Assembly: GCF_038066595.1 (NCBI RefSeq)
Contig: NZ_JBBUTH010000001.1
Span: forward strand, 496,001-560,000
Origin: Pseudaquabacterium inlustre
Lineage (GTDB): Bacteria > Pseudomonadota > Gammaproteobacteria > Burkholderiales > Burkholderiaceae_C
Length of the DNA stretch: 64,000 bases
Direction of reading: 5' to 3'
Part shown: piece after piece, positions 49,345 to 58,048 of the stretch
How positions within the stretch are numbered: the stretch's first letter is position 1
Layout: each line of letters begins with the position of its first letter
The notes under the pieces: generated by a model
What the model saw: only the letters and a program-made list of their open reading frames with translations
Told to the model about the DNA's origin: nothing
Databases searched by the model: none
Translations under genes and position numbers: made by a program

Positions 49345-50877
49345 ATGAGCACCACCACCACGATCCGCCAGCAAGACCTGATCGACAGCATCGCCGCAGC
49401 GCTGCAGTACATCAGCTACTACCACCCGGCCGACTACATCGCCCACCTGGCGCGCGCCTACGAGCGCGAGGAAAGCGCCGCGGCCAAGGACGCCATCGCG
49501 CAGATCCTGACCAACAGCCGCATGTGCGCCGAGGGCCGCCGCCCGATCTGCCAGGACACCGGCATCGTCAACGTGTTCCTGAAGGTGGGCATGGACGTGC
49601 GCTGGGAAGGCTTCACCGGCAGCCTGGACGACGCCGTGAACGCCGGCGTGCGCAAGGGCTACCTGAACCCCGACAACGTGCTGCGCGCCAGCGTGCTGGA
49701 CGACCCCATCTTCGCGCGCAAGAACACCAAGGACAACACGCCCGCCGTGCTGCACGTGGAGTTGGTGCCCGGCAACACCGTGGACGTGACCGTTGCTGCG
49801 AAGGGTGGCGGTTCCGAGAACAAGAGCAAGGTCTACATGCTCAACCCCAGCGACGACATCGTCGAGTGGGTGCTCAAGACCGTGCCGACCATGGGCGCCG
49901 GCTGGTGCCCGCCGGGCATGCTGGGCATCGGCGTGGGCGGCACGGCCGAGAAGGCGGTGCTGCTGGCCAAGCAGGCGCTGATGGACGACATCGACATGTA
50001 CGAGCTGCTCGAGCGCGGGCCGCGCAACAAGCTCGAAGAGCTGCGCATCGAGCTGTACGAGAAGGTCAATGCGCTGGGCATCGGCGCGCAAGGCCTGGGC
50101 GGCCTGACCACCGTGCTGGACGTGAAGATCAAGACCTTCCCGACCCACGCCGCCAGCAAGCCGATCGCGATGATCCCCAACTGCGCGGCCACCCGCCACG
50201 CCCACTTCGTGATGGACGGCTCGGGCCCGGTGTACCTCGATCCGCCCAGCCTGGACCTGTGGCCCGACGTGCACTGGGCGCCCGACTACAACAAGAGCAA
50301 GGCCGTCGACCTGGACACGCTGACCCCCGCCGAGGTGGCCAGCTGGAAGCCGGGCCAGACCTTGCTGCTCAGCGGCAAGCTGCTCACCGGCCGCGACGCC
50401 GCACACAAGCGCATCCAGGACATGCTGGCCAAGGGCGAGCCGCTGCCGGTCGACTTCACCAACCGCGTCATCTACTACGTGGGCCCGGTCGACCCGGTGC
50501 GTGATGAAGTGGTGGGCCCGGCCGGCCCGACCACCGCCACGCGCATGGACAAGTTCACCCGCATGATGCTGGAGAAGACCGGCCTGATCGCGATGGTGGG
50601 CAAGAGCGAGCGCGGCCCGGTCGCCATCCAGGCCATCAAGGACAACAAGAGTGCCTACCTGATGGCCGTGGGCGGCAGCGCCTACCTGGTGGCCAAGGCC
50701 ATCAAGGCGGCCAAGGTGCTGGCCTTCGAAGACCTGGGCATGGAAGCCATCTACGAGTTCACCGTCAAGGACATGCCAGTGACCGTGGCCGTCGATTCGG
50801 CCGGCACCAGCGTGCACGAGACCGGCCCGAAGGAGTGGCAGGCCCGCATCGGCAAGATCCCGGTGACGGTGGCCTGA
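49345..50877 (+). CDS. Fumarate hydratase class I (iron-sulfur)
   Basis: This 510-residue enzyme interconverts fumarate and malate in the TCA cycle using an oxygen-sensitive 4Fe-4S cluster. Likely cluster cysteines are Cys69 in RPICQDTG, the Cys in GAGWCPPGMLGIG and the Cys in IPNCAATRHAHF. The C-terminal beta domain has GPTTATRMDKFTRMMLEKTG and the GKSERG loop. Both halves are in one chain, as in E. coli FumA and FumB. The start at 49345 (MSTTTTIRQQD) gives normal family length. Confidence 0.95.
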   Translation: MSTTTTIRQQDLIDSIAAALQYISYYHPADYIAHLARAYEREESAAAKDAIAQILTNSRMCAEGRRPICQDTGIVNVFLKVGMDVRWEGFTGSLDDAVNAGVRKGYLNPDNVLRASVLDDPIFARKNTKDNTPAVLHVELVPGNTVDVTVAAKGGGSENKSKVYMLNPSDDIVEWVLKTVPTMGAGWCPPGMLGIGVGGTAEKAVLLAKQALMDDIDMYELLERGPRNKLEELRIELYEKVNALGIGAQGLGGLTTVLDVKIKTFPTHAASKPIAMIPNCAATRHAHFVMDGSGPVYLDPPSLDLWPDVHWAPDYNKSKAVDLDTLTPAEVASWKPGQTLLLSGKLLTGRDAAHKRIQDMLAKGEPLPVDFTNRVIYYVGPVDPVRDEVVGPAGPTTATRMDKFTRMMLEKTGLIAMVGKSERGPVAIQAIKDNKSAYLMAVGGSAYLVAKAIKAAKVLAFEDLGMEAIYEFTVKDMPVTVAVDSAGTSVHETGPKEWQARIGKIPVTVA

Positions 50878-50893
50878 GCCACTGGCGGCGGCG

Positions 50894-51719
50894 TCAGGCC
50901 AGCGGCGCGGCCTCGGCCGCGCGCAGGGGCGTGAAGCGCCAGCGCAGCCGGGCGCTGCCGGCCGGTGCGTCCTGCGTGCCGGCGCGGGCCGGCCCCGGCA
51001 CGGCGGCCAGGCCGCCCGGGCGGTAGCCCGAATCCAGCAGCCGCGGCTGCGCCGGCACCTGCTGCGCGCCGGCCAGCACCGGCAGGCCATCGGTGCCCGG
51101 CACCGGCAGCACGCCGGGCTGGCTGACCGACAGGCGGCCCAGTTCCTGCAGCGGCACGGCCAGCGTCTGGCCGGCCTGGCGCGACGTGGCGTCCAGCGCC
51201 AGGCGCGCGGCATAACGCAGCCGGCAGTCGGCAGTCGGCAAACTCCACCCGCACCGTCACCACGCTGCCGGCCAGCGCCTCGCCGCTGCGCGGTGCGCCA
51301 CGCCCGGCCAGCTGCTGTGCGGCGCGGCCCAGCGTGCCCTCGATGCGGTCGTCCAGCGCCAGCTGGCCCTGCTGCACCGGCCCGCTCCACACGGCGCCGC
51401 TGTCGTCGCGCTGCAGCAGCGGCAGCGTGGCCTGCACATCGGCGCCATGGCGCTGGCGCAGCTGGCCGCCGGCAGGCAGCGGCCGCAACTGCTGGTAGTC
51501 CAGCGCCAGGCGGGCGTCCAGCCGGTCGGCCTGGCGCAGCGCGGCGCAGCGCTCCTGCGGCGCGCTGGCGACGAGCACCTCCTCCCCCGGCTCGATGCAG
51601 GCCGTCTGCGTGACGGCGGCCAGCGCGGCCACGGCCAGCGTGGCCTGGGTGGCCCAGCGGCCCGGCGCTGAGGTGGCGGGCGTCGGTGACGGCGGAGCGG
51701 CGATCGGTGCGCGGGTCAT
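50894..51719 (-). pseudogene. Frameshifted exported protein of unknown function
   Basis: Two open frames on the minus strand belong together. From ATG 51719 the chain runs MTRAPIAAPPSPTPATSAPG, through a hydrophobic stretch ending TQTACIEPGEEVLVA, to VRVEFADCRL. There GCCGACT is duplicated in tandem (51227-51240), which shifts the frame. Removing one 7-bp copy restores VEFADCRLRYAARLALDATS and an open frame to the stop at 50894, about 270 residues in all. No family is recognised. The upstream region carries the same promoter-like motif as the hemerythrin-like gene. It could be a true pseudogene, a slippage-switched gene or a sequencing error. Confidence 0.75.
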
Positions 51720-51751
51720 GGTGGCTTCCTGATTGAGGGTGTGTTCGATGT

Positions 51752-51803
51752 GCCGCCAGTGTGGCCAGCGCTGGCCCGCGCGACATCGCCCACAGGAGCC
51801 ATC
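51752..51803 (-). promoter_or_regulatory. Shared upstream motif, copy 1 (before the frameshifted gene)
   Basis: Read on the minus strand, a 21-base core (GATGGCTCCTGTGGGCGATG plus one base, 51783-51803) is identical to the core at 54936-54956. After it come aligned GGCC and ACACTGGC blocks. A 12-bp palindrome GCCAGCGCTGGC lies at 51764-51775. The motif is 33-84 bp upstream of the ATG. It lies in the 396-bp gap before the MalT-like regulator gene, which otherwise shows no recognisable gene. Confidence 0.7.
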
Positions 51804-52115
51804 GCCCGGCGCGCGGCGGGCCATCGCGCGGGCCCGGGCCTGCCACGGCGCATGAGCGGCCAGGCCCGCCGCAGGACGGCCTGTCGCCGCTGCCGACGCT
51901 TCGTCGCATGCGCCGTGCGCGCGGCGGCGCGCATTTCCACAATGCGCGCCATGCTCGCCACCCTGCCCACCCACGCCACGCCGGCGGTCTGCCCGCCGGC
52001 ACCCGCCCCCCGTTGGTCCCGGTCAGGGGTGGCGCGTGCACCTGTTCAGGCCCTAGCATCGGGTGTTTTGCCGACGGCGCAGCCCGCGCCACCGCGTCCG
52101 AGCCCGCCTGTCGCC

Positions 52116-54893
52116 ATGCCCTTCGCCCGCACCAAGATCCAGTGGCCCCGGCTGCGTGCCGGCCAGCAGGTGGAACGCCCTGCGCTGCAGCAGGCGCTGG
52201 CCGAGGCCCTGGCCACGCAGCGCCTGGTGTTGGTGTGCGCACCGGCCGGCTATGGCAAGACCTCGGCCCTGGCACAACAGGCGGTGCGGCTGGCGCAGAC
52301 CGCACCCGAGCAGGCGCTGGCCTGGGTGGCGCTGGACGACAGCGACGACCTGCCGCACCTGCTGGAATGCCTGATCGGCGCGCTGGAGCCGCACGACCCG
52401 CCCTGGCGCATCGCGCCCGAGGCCCTGGTGGCCATGGCCGAGGCCGGCGTGCCGCCGGCGCAGATCGGTGCCGAGCTGGTCAACACGCTGGACGCCTGCG
52501 ACACGCCGCACGGCCTGATCGTGCTGGACGACCTGCACCGCCTGAGCGACGCCCCTGCGCTGGCCTTCCTGTCGCACCTGGTGGAGCGGCTGAGCCCGCG
52601 CTGGACGCTGGCCGTGACCACCCGCCACGAGCCCGCGCTGCCGGTGGCCCGGCTGCGCGCGCTGGGCGAGCTGGCCGAGTTCCGCCTGGAGGCGCTGCGC
52701 TTCTCGCCCGACGAGGCCCGCGCGCTGGCGCAGTGCCTGGGCCAGGACGAAGCGGCCGCCGCCGGCCTGCACGCCCGCACCGAAGGCTGGCCAGCCGGCC
52801 TGCGACTGGCGCTCAACGCCGGTGCGCGCAGCACGCCGGGCGCCATCGACCGCCATGTGTTCGACTTCCTCGCCGCCGAGGTGATCGACCAGCTCGACGA
52901 CGAGCTGCGCGAGTTCCTGCTGGCCATCTCGGTGCTGCCCGAGCTGGAGCCGGCGCGCTGCGCCGAGGTCAGCGGCAACCCGCGCGCCGCCCAGCTGCTG
53001 GCCGAGGTGGAGCGCCGCGGCCTGTTCGCCACCGCGGTGGACGGCGAGGCCGGCACGCTGCGCCTGCACGACCTGTTCCGCCAGGCGCTGGCGCAGTGCC
53101 TGGTGCGCCGCCATCCCGAGCGCGTGCCGCAGCTGCTGCGCCGCGCCGCCGCGGCCGAGCCCGATCCACAGCAACGCATCGCGCTGCTGCTGCGCGCCGA
53201 TGCGCCCGAGCAGGCCGCCGAGGTGCTGGCCGCGCATGGCGGGCGCTGGCTCACCGAGGGCGCGGTGCACACGGTGCAGCGCACGCTGGCGCAGTTTGCG
53301 CCGGCGGTGCGCGCCGAATCGGCGGCGCTGCAGATCGTCAGCGCCCAGCTGGCCTGGGCGCGCTGGGACTTCACCGCCATGGTGCAGGCGGCCGAGCAGG
53401 CAGTGGCCCTGGCGGCCGCGCAGCCCGCCCAGCACCAGCGCGCCCGCGCCTACCTGGCGCTGGCGCTCAACGCCCAGGGCCGCGTGGACGACGGCGCGGC
53501 CGTGCTGGGCCCGCTGCGCCGCGAGGCGCTGGACGACGAGACCCGCATCCTGGCCCTGGTGGCCTCGGGCTGGCATGCGCTGGACATGGGCTCGCTGCAC
53601 CGCGTGGGCCCGGTGCTCGACGAGATGCTGCTGCTGCTGGAACGCACGCCGCGCATCGAGTACTGGTACATGGCCACGCCGCTGTCGCGCTTCCACGGCC
53701 TGCCCGACACCGCCGACGCGCTGCGCCGCCATGCCGCCGGCGTGCGGCGCCTGACCGGCGACACGCCCACCGCGCTGAGCGCCGTGGCCCGGCTCACCGA
53801 GGCCTGGCTGGCCGTGTGGACCGGCCGGCTCGACGAGGCCGACGTGCTGGTGGCCAATGCCGACGACGACTGCCGCTGGGTGGGCGATCCGATCAACGTG
53901 CGGCGCATGGTGCGACAGCAGCAGGCGCTGATGCACGCGCTGCGCGGCCGCCACGACGCGGCGCTGGAGCTGGCGCGCTTTCCGCTGCAGCGCCAGGTGG
54001 ACCATGGCAGCGCCTGGTCGGCCTGGCAGTCGGTGTTCCTGTCGGCACGGGTGGCCGTGGTGTGTGGCGACGCGCCGCTGCTGCGCGACTGCCTGGCCGC
54101 GCTGGACCCGTCGGCCGTGGCGCCCAGCGCCCGCGCGCTGGCCGCCCGCGCGCGGCCCCAGCTGGCCCTGCCCGGCCACCTGTCCTGGCTGGAGGGCCGC
54201 GCCGACGAGGCCATCGCGCACTGGCAGGCCGCGCTGGCGCACGAAGAGCAGATCGACGTGCTGGGCCAGGCGGCCGAGCTGCGCCTGTACCTGGCGTGGG
54301 CCCTGCTGCGCGCCGGCCGCGACGCCGAGGCCGCCGCCACGCTGGCCCCGGCCATTGCCCGTGCGCAGCGCGAGCATGGGCCAGGCGGCCTGCTGTTCGC
54401 CCGCGCACCGCTGGCCGCGCTGATGGAGCCGGCGCTGCGCGCGCGCCTGCCGCAGGCCCTGGCCGAGCCGCTGGCGCGCTGGGCCCGGCTGTCGCTGGGC
54501 CGGCCGGCGCATGGCGGCGAGCCGGTCGATCCGGCGCGGCTGGCCGGGGCCGACGAGACCCTCGACGGCGACCTGGACGACGACCTCGACCACGGGCTGG
54601 ACGAGGACGGAGATGGCAACGACGCACCACCCGGCGCCGGCCTCGCGTTGCCGGCCGCACACGGTGCAGCGCCGGCCGGCCAGACCACGGCCGTTGGCCG
54701 TGCCGGCCTGAGCCCGCGCGAGGTGGAGGTGCTGCAGCGCATCGCCGCCGGCGACAGCAACAAGCTGATCGCCCGCGTGTTCGACCTCAGCCCGCACACC
54801 GTCAAGCGCCATGTGGCCAATGTGCTGGGCAAGCTGGGCGTGGCCAGCCGCGGCCAGGCCGCCGCCTGGTGGCGCGACCACGGCCTGCGCTGA
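52116..54893 (+). CDS. MalT-like ATP-dependent LuxR-family transcriptional regulator (LAL type)
   Basis: This 925-residue protein is a large signal-transduction ATPase regulator. The N-terminal NB-ARC-like domain has Walker A CAPAGYGKTS (about 41-50), Walker B GLIVLDDLHRL and the sensor motif TTRHEPALPVARLRALGE. A winged-helix and long TPR-like superhelix follow. The C-terminal LuxR HTH (about 866-925) reads LSPREVEVLQRIAAGDSNKL and ends HTVKRHVANVLGKLGVASR. A longer frame runs upstream, but homology begins at MPFARTKIQWPRLR, which sets ATG 52116. An Asp/Glu-rich linker (DDDLDHGLDEDGD) precedes the HTH. It probably activates the two flanking genes that share an upstream motif. Confidence 0.92.
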   Translation: MPFARTKIQWPRLRAGQQVERPALQQALAEALATQRLVLVCAPAGYGKTSALAQQAVRLAQTAPEQALAWVALDDSDDLPHLLECLIGALEPHDPPWRIAPEALVAMAEAGVPPAQIGAELVNTLDACDTPHGLIVLDDLHRLSDAPALAFLSHLVERLSPRWTLAVTTRHEPALPVARLRALGELAEFRLEALRFSPDEARALAQCLGQDEAAAAGLHARTEGWPAGLRLALNAGARSTPGAIDRHVFDFLAAEVIDQLDDELREFLLAISVLPELEPARCAEVSGNPRAAQLLAEVERRGLFATAVDGEAGTLRLHDLFRQALAQCLVRRHPERVPQLLRRAAAAEPDPQQRIALLLRADAPEQAAEVLAAHGGRWLTEGAVHTVQRTLAQFAPAVRAESAALQIVSAQLAWARWDFTAMVQAAEQAVALAAAQPAQHQRARAYLALALNAQGRVDDGAAVLGPLRREALDDETRILALVASGWHALDMGSLHRVGPVLDEMLLLLERTPRIEYWYMATPLSRFHGLPDTADALRRHAAGVRRLTGDTPTALSAVARLTEAWLAVWTGRLDEADVLVANADDDCRWVGDPINVRRMVRQQQALMHALRGRHDAALELARFPLQRQVDHGSAWSAWQSVFLSARVAVVCGDAPLLRDCLAALDPSAVAPSARALAARARPQLALPGHLSWLEGRADEAIAHWQAALAHEEQIDVLGQAAELRLYLAWALLRAGRDAEAAATLAPAIARAQREHGPGGLLFARAPLAALMEPALRARLPQALAEPLARWARLSLGRPAHGGEPVDPARLAGADETLDGDLDDDLDHGLDEDGDGNDAPPGAGLALPAAHGAAPAGQTTAVGRAGLSPREVEVLQRIAAGDSNKLIARVFDLSPHTVKRHVANVLGKLGVASRGQAAAWWRDHGLR

Positions 54894-54935
54894 CCCAGGC
54901 CGCGGCACGCTGACCGGGCGGGCCATGGCCCGCCG

Positions 54936-54988
54936 GATGGCTCCTGTGGGCGATGTGGCGGCGGGGCCGGCTGCCGACACTGGCCGCC
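54936..54988 (+). promoter_or_regulatory. Shared upstream motif, copy 2 (before the hemerythrin-like gene)
   Basis: The 21-base core at 54936-54956 is identical to copy 1, followed by GGCGGCGGGGCCGGC and GACACTGGCCGCC. The ATG follows at once at 54989, so the mRNA would be leaderless or very short-leadered if GACACT acts as a -10. The position is just after the regulator gene and points away from it. Confidence 0.7.
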
Positions 54989-55756
54989 ATGCCCTCCCAC
55001 CCCGAGTTCGACGCCGACGGCGCGGCCCCGCCCGCCCGCACCGACCCCTATGCCCATGCGCACAAGGCCTTGCGCCACGCGCTGGCCGCGCTGCTGCTGC
55101 GCCTGGGCACGCTGGACGCGCACGACGACGCCCAGGTGCAGGCCGCGCTGCGCGAACTGCAGGCGGTGCTGGCCCTGGCCGCCACGCACCGGCGCCTGGC
55201 CGACGGGCAGCTGCACCCGGCCCTGGCCGAACGCCAGCCGCCTGCCTGCCACGCCGCTGACGGCTGCGGCACCCCGCCTGCCAGAACGGCCGAGACGACC
55301 GCCCCGGGCGACCCGGCCCACGAGATCGCCCGGCTCACCGCACTGGCCGATTCCGCCGGCCGCTGCCACCACCCGGCCCGGCGCGCCGAGCTGCTCGACC
55401 GGCTGTACCGCGCCTATGCCGGCCATGCCGCCGCACTGCTGCAGCAGCTGGCGCTGGAGCAGGAATCGCAGCTGCCGCGCTTTCACGTGCTGTTCAGCGA
55501 CACCGAGCTGCAGGCGCTGCAGCGTCGCGCCACCGCCGACCTGCCGCGCTGGGAACGGCTGGACCTGCTGCTGCGCCTGGCCGACGGGCTGAACCCCGAC
55601 GAACTGGCGGCCCTGCTGCTGGCCCGCCGCGACGACGGCGCGCCCGAGGCCTGGCTGGCCGGCGCCATGGCCGTGCAGGGCCGCGTGGGCGCCACGCGCT
55701 GGGACGCCATCGCCGCCCGCCTGCAGGCCGCCGGTGCACTGCCACCGGCGCGCTGA
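54989..55756 (+). CDS. Hemerythrin-like (HHE) helical protein, putative
   Basis: This 255-residue, His- and Leu-rich helical protein has DPYAHAHKALRHALAALL, ATHRRLADGQLHPALAE, and HAAALLQQLALEQESQLPRF followed by FSDTELQALQRR. The spacing of His and Glu (HxxxH-like and HxxxxxxxxxxE) and the FSDTELQAL segment recall hemerythrin-like proteins that bind a di-iron centre and sense or store oxygen or NO. Not every ligand is obvious, so this remains tentative. The start at 54989 is preferred over 54953, which would lie inside the shared promoter motif. It precedes the diheme cytochrome by 65 bp. Confidence 0.5.
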   Translation: MPSHPEFDADGAAPPARTDPYAHAHKALRHALAALLLRLGTLDAHDDAQVQAALRELQAVLALAATHRRLADGQLHPALAERQPPACHAADGCGTPPARTAETTAPGDPAHEIARLTALADSAGRCHHPARRAELLDRLYRAYAGHAAALLQQLALEQESQLPRFHVLFSDTELQALQRRATADLPRWERLDLLLRLADGLNPDELAALLLARRDDGAPEAWLAGAMAVQGRVGATRWDAIAARLQAAGALPPAR

Positions 55757-55821
55757 GCCGCCCACCGCCGGCCCCTTCCACCACCCCACCCACCCCTACA
55801 TCCACCCCGAGGACACCCAAG

Positions 55822-56760
55822 ATGAACCGCTGGATCCGCCGCGGCCTGATGACCGCCACCGTGCTGGGCATGCTGGCCGGTGCCACCGTGATCACCGGCC
55901 TGCAGATGGCCGACGAACGCATGAACCGCCGCGTCGACATCGCGCCCTACGACCTGGCCGTGCCCACCGGCGCCGACGCGCTGGCCCGCGGCCGCTACCT
56001 GTATGCCAGCCGCGGCTGCGTGGACTGCCACGGCGCCGACGGCGCCGGCCGCTCGCTGGTCAACCAGGGCGCGCTGCACATCAAGGGCCCCAACATCACG
56101 CCGGGGCCCGGCGGCGTGGTCGGCGCCTACCGCGCCGCTGACTGGGAACGCGCGCTGCGCCACGGCGTGCGGCCCGACGGCAAGCCGCTGCGCGTGATGC
56201 CCAGCCAGGACTACGCCGGCCTCACCGACGGGGACCTGGGCGCGCTGGTGGCCTACCTGCGCGCGCTGCCGCCGGTGGCGGGCACCGGGGCCATCGTCCA
56301 GCTGCCGCTGCCGGCACGGGTGCTCTACGGCTTCGGGCAGATCCCCGACGCGGCGGCGCTGATCGACCACAGCCGCCCGCCCGCCACACCGGTGCCCGAG
56401 GCGGTGAGCGTCGAGCATGGCCGCTATGTGGCCGGCATGTGCATCGGCTGCCACGGGCCGCAGCTGGCGGGCGGCCGCATCCCCGGCGCACCGCCGGACT
56501 GGCCGGCCGCGCCCGACCTGCGCCAGGTGGCCGGTGGCGTGATGGCCACGCGCTACACCGATGCGCAGCGACTGCAGCGCATGTTCCGCAGCGGCCAGCG
56601 CGACGACGGCTCGGCCATCCAGGTGATGCCCTTTGAGGCGCTGAAGCACCTGAGCGACGTGGACACCGCGGCGCTGCAGCTGTACCTGGCCTCGCTGAAG
56701 ACCGGCCCGGCCGCGGGCCAGGCGCGGGCCGACACCCCGGTCAGCCGCCGGCCGGGCTGA
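55822..56760 (+). CDS. Diheme cytochrome c, membrane-anchored or periplasmic
   Basis: This 312-residue protein has an N-terminal hydrophobic helix (RRGLMTATVLGMLAGATVIT) and two heme sites: CVDCH (Cys66, Cys69, His70) and CIGCH (Cys207, Cys210, His211). Each lies in a cytochrome c domain with a later Met candidate (RVMPSQDY and QVMPFEAL). This build resembles the cytochrome subunits of alcohol/aldehyde dehydrogenases and similar electron carriers. Its stop lies within the 3' end of the convergent mechanosensitive channel gene, a 20-bp overlap. It may be coregulated with the hemerythrin-like gene upstream. Confidence 0.9.
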   Translation: MNRWIRRGLMTATVLGMLAGATVITGLQMADERMNRRVDIAPYDLAVPTGADALARGRYLYASRGCVDCHGADGAGRSLVNQGALHIKGPNITPGPGGVVGAYRAADWERALRHGVRPDGKPLRVMPSQDYAGLTDGDLGALVAYLRALPPVAGTGAIVQLPLPARVLYGFGQIPDAAALIDHSRPPATPVPEAVSVEHGRYVAGMCIGCHGPQLAGGRIPGAPPDWPAAPDLRQVAGGVMATRYTDAQRLQRMFRSGQRDDGSAIQVMPFEALKHLSDVDTAALQLYLASLKTGPAAGQARADTPVSRRPG

Positions 56761-58018
56761 CCGGCGCCGCAGCCGGCGGCAGCGCGCGCACCACGCGCTG
56801 CGGGAACGGGATCTCCACGCCCAGCGCCTCCAGCGCGCGCAGCACGGCCAGATTGACCTCGCTGCGCACATTGCCCTGGCCGTTCTCCATGTCGGCGATC
56901 CAGAACACCAGGGTCAGCTCCAGGCCGTCGGCGGCAAAGGCGCTCAGCTGCACCGCCGGCATGGGGTCGTGCAGCACGCGGGCCACGCCGGCCATCGCGC
57001 GCACCAGCTCGGGCATCAGCGCGGGCACGTCGCTGCCGTAGGCCACCTGCACGGTGCTGGTCAGCGCCACCTTGGGGTCGGCGAACGAGCAGTTCTCCAC
57101 CCGCTGGGTGATCATCATCTCGTTGGGCACGATGGACTCGCGGCCGTTGTTGGCGCGGATCACCGTGTAGCGTGTGCTGATGTCGGTGATGCGGCCCTCG
57201 AAGTTGTCGACCCGCACCACGTCGCCGATGCGCAGCGAGCGCTCGGCCAGGATCACGAAGCCCGACACGTAGTTGGCGGCCAGCTTCTGCAGGCCCAGGC
57301 CGATGCCCACGCCCACCGCGCCACCCAGCACGCCGAGTGCGCCCAGCGGGATGCCGGCCGCCGACATGGCCAACAGCAGGCCGATCAGCAGCAGGCCGGC
57401 GCGGGTGGCGTTGGCGGCGATCTTGCGCACGCTGAGGTTCACGCCGGTGGCCCGCATCAGCCGCGCCTCGATCGAGGCCGACAGCCACAACACCGCCACC
57501 AGCACGGCGGCGGCGGTCAGTGCACCTTCCACCAGGCTGCGCAGCGTGACCGGCGCGCCGCCGATCTTCCAGCTCACGGCCTCCATCTCGGCCAGCAGCA
57601 CCGGCAGCAGGCCGGTGATCCACAGCACCAGCACGATCCACACGCCCCAGCTGACCGTGCGCTCGGTGGCCCGCACCAGCGGCGACTTGGGAAAGGCCGC
57701 ATGCAGCACCCGCACGGCGATGCGGATCACCGCCAGGCTGGCCAGGATGGGCACGGCCACGTGGAACACCGCGATCGGCAGCTTGTGCGCCAGCGCGGCC
57801 ACGCGCGCCCCTTGGGCCAGGCCGAGGGCCAGCAGCGGGAACAGCACGCCGTCGAAACCGCGCTCGCCGTACAGAATGCCCGCCCCGCCGGCCGGGCGCG
57901 TGAGCCGCACCACCAGCCAGGCCAGGCCCAGGCAGGCGGCCAGCACGCCCAGTTCGGCCAGGGCCGTGGGGTGCAGCAGCGCGCGGAAGAGTTCGAAGAA
58001 TGCGTCGAGACCGTTCAT
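56741..58018 (-). CDS. MscS-family mechanosensitive ion channel
   Basis: This 425-residue inner-membrane protein has about five or six N-terminal helices. The MscS pore helix and beta domain contain GVGIGLGLQKLAANYVSGFV, ERSLRIGDVVRVDNFEGRIT, and VIRANNGRESIVPNEMMITQ. A C-terminal alpha/beta domain ends EIPFPQRVVRAL, a strong family signature. It is larger than E. coli MscS (286 residues) because of extra helices. It probably releases solutes on osmotic downshock. Confidence 0.93.
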   Translation of the reverse strand: MNGLDAFFELFRALLHPTALAELGVLAACLGLAWLVVRLTRPAGGAGILYGERGFDGVLFPLLALGLAQGARVAALAHKLPIAVFHVAVPILASLAVIRIAVRVLHAAFPKSPLVRATERTVSWGVWIVLVLWITGLLPVLLAEMEAVSWKIGGAPVTLRSLVEGALTAAAVLVAVLWLSASIEARLMRATGVNLSVRKIAANATRAGLLLIGLLLAMSAAGIPLGALGVLGGAVGVGIGLGLQKLAANYVSGFVILAERSLRIGDVVRVDNFEGRITDISTRYTVIRANNGRESIVPNEMMITQRVENCSFADPKVALTSTVQVAYGSDVPALMPELVRAMAGVARVLHDPMPAVQLSAFAADGLELTLVFWIADMENGQGNVRSEVNLAVLRALEALGVEIPFPQRVVRALPPAAAPVSPAGG

Positions 58019-58048
58019 GCCGCCATTGTGGGGCGGCCCGGATGACGC

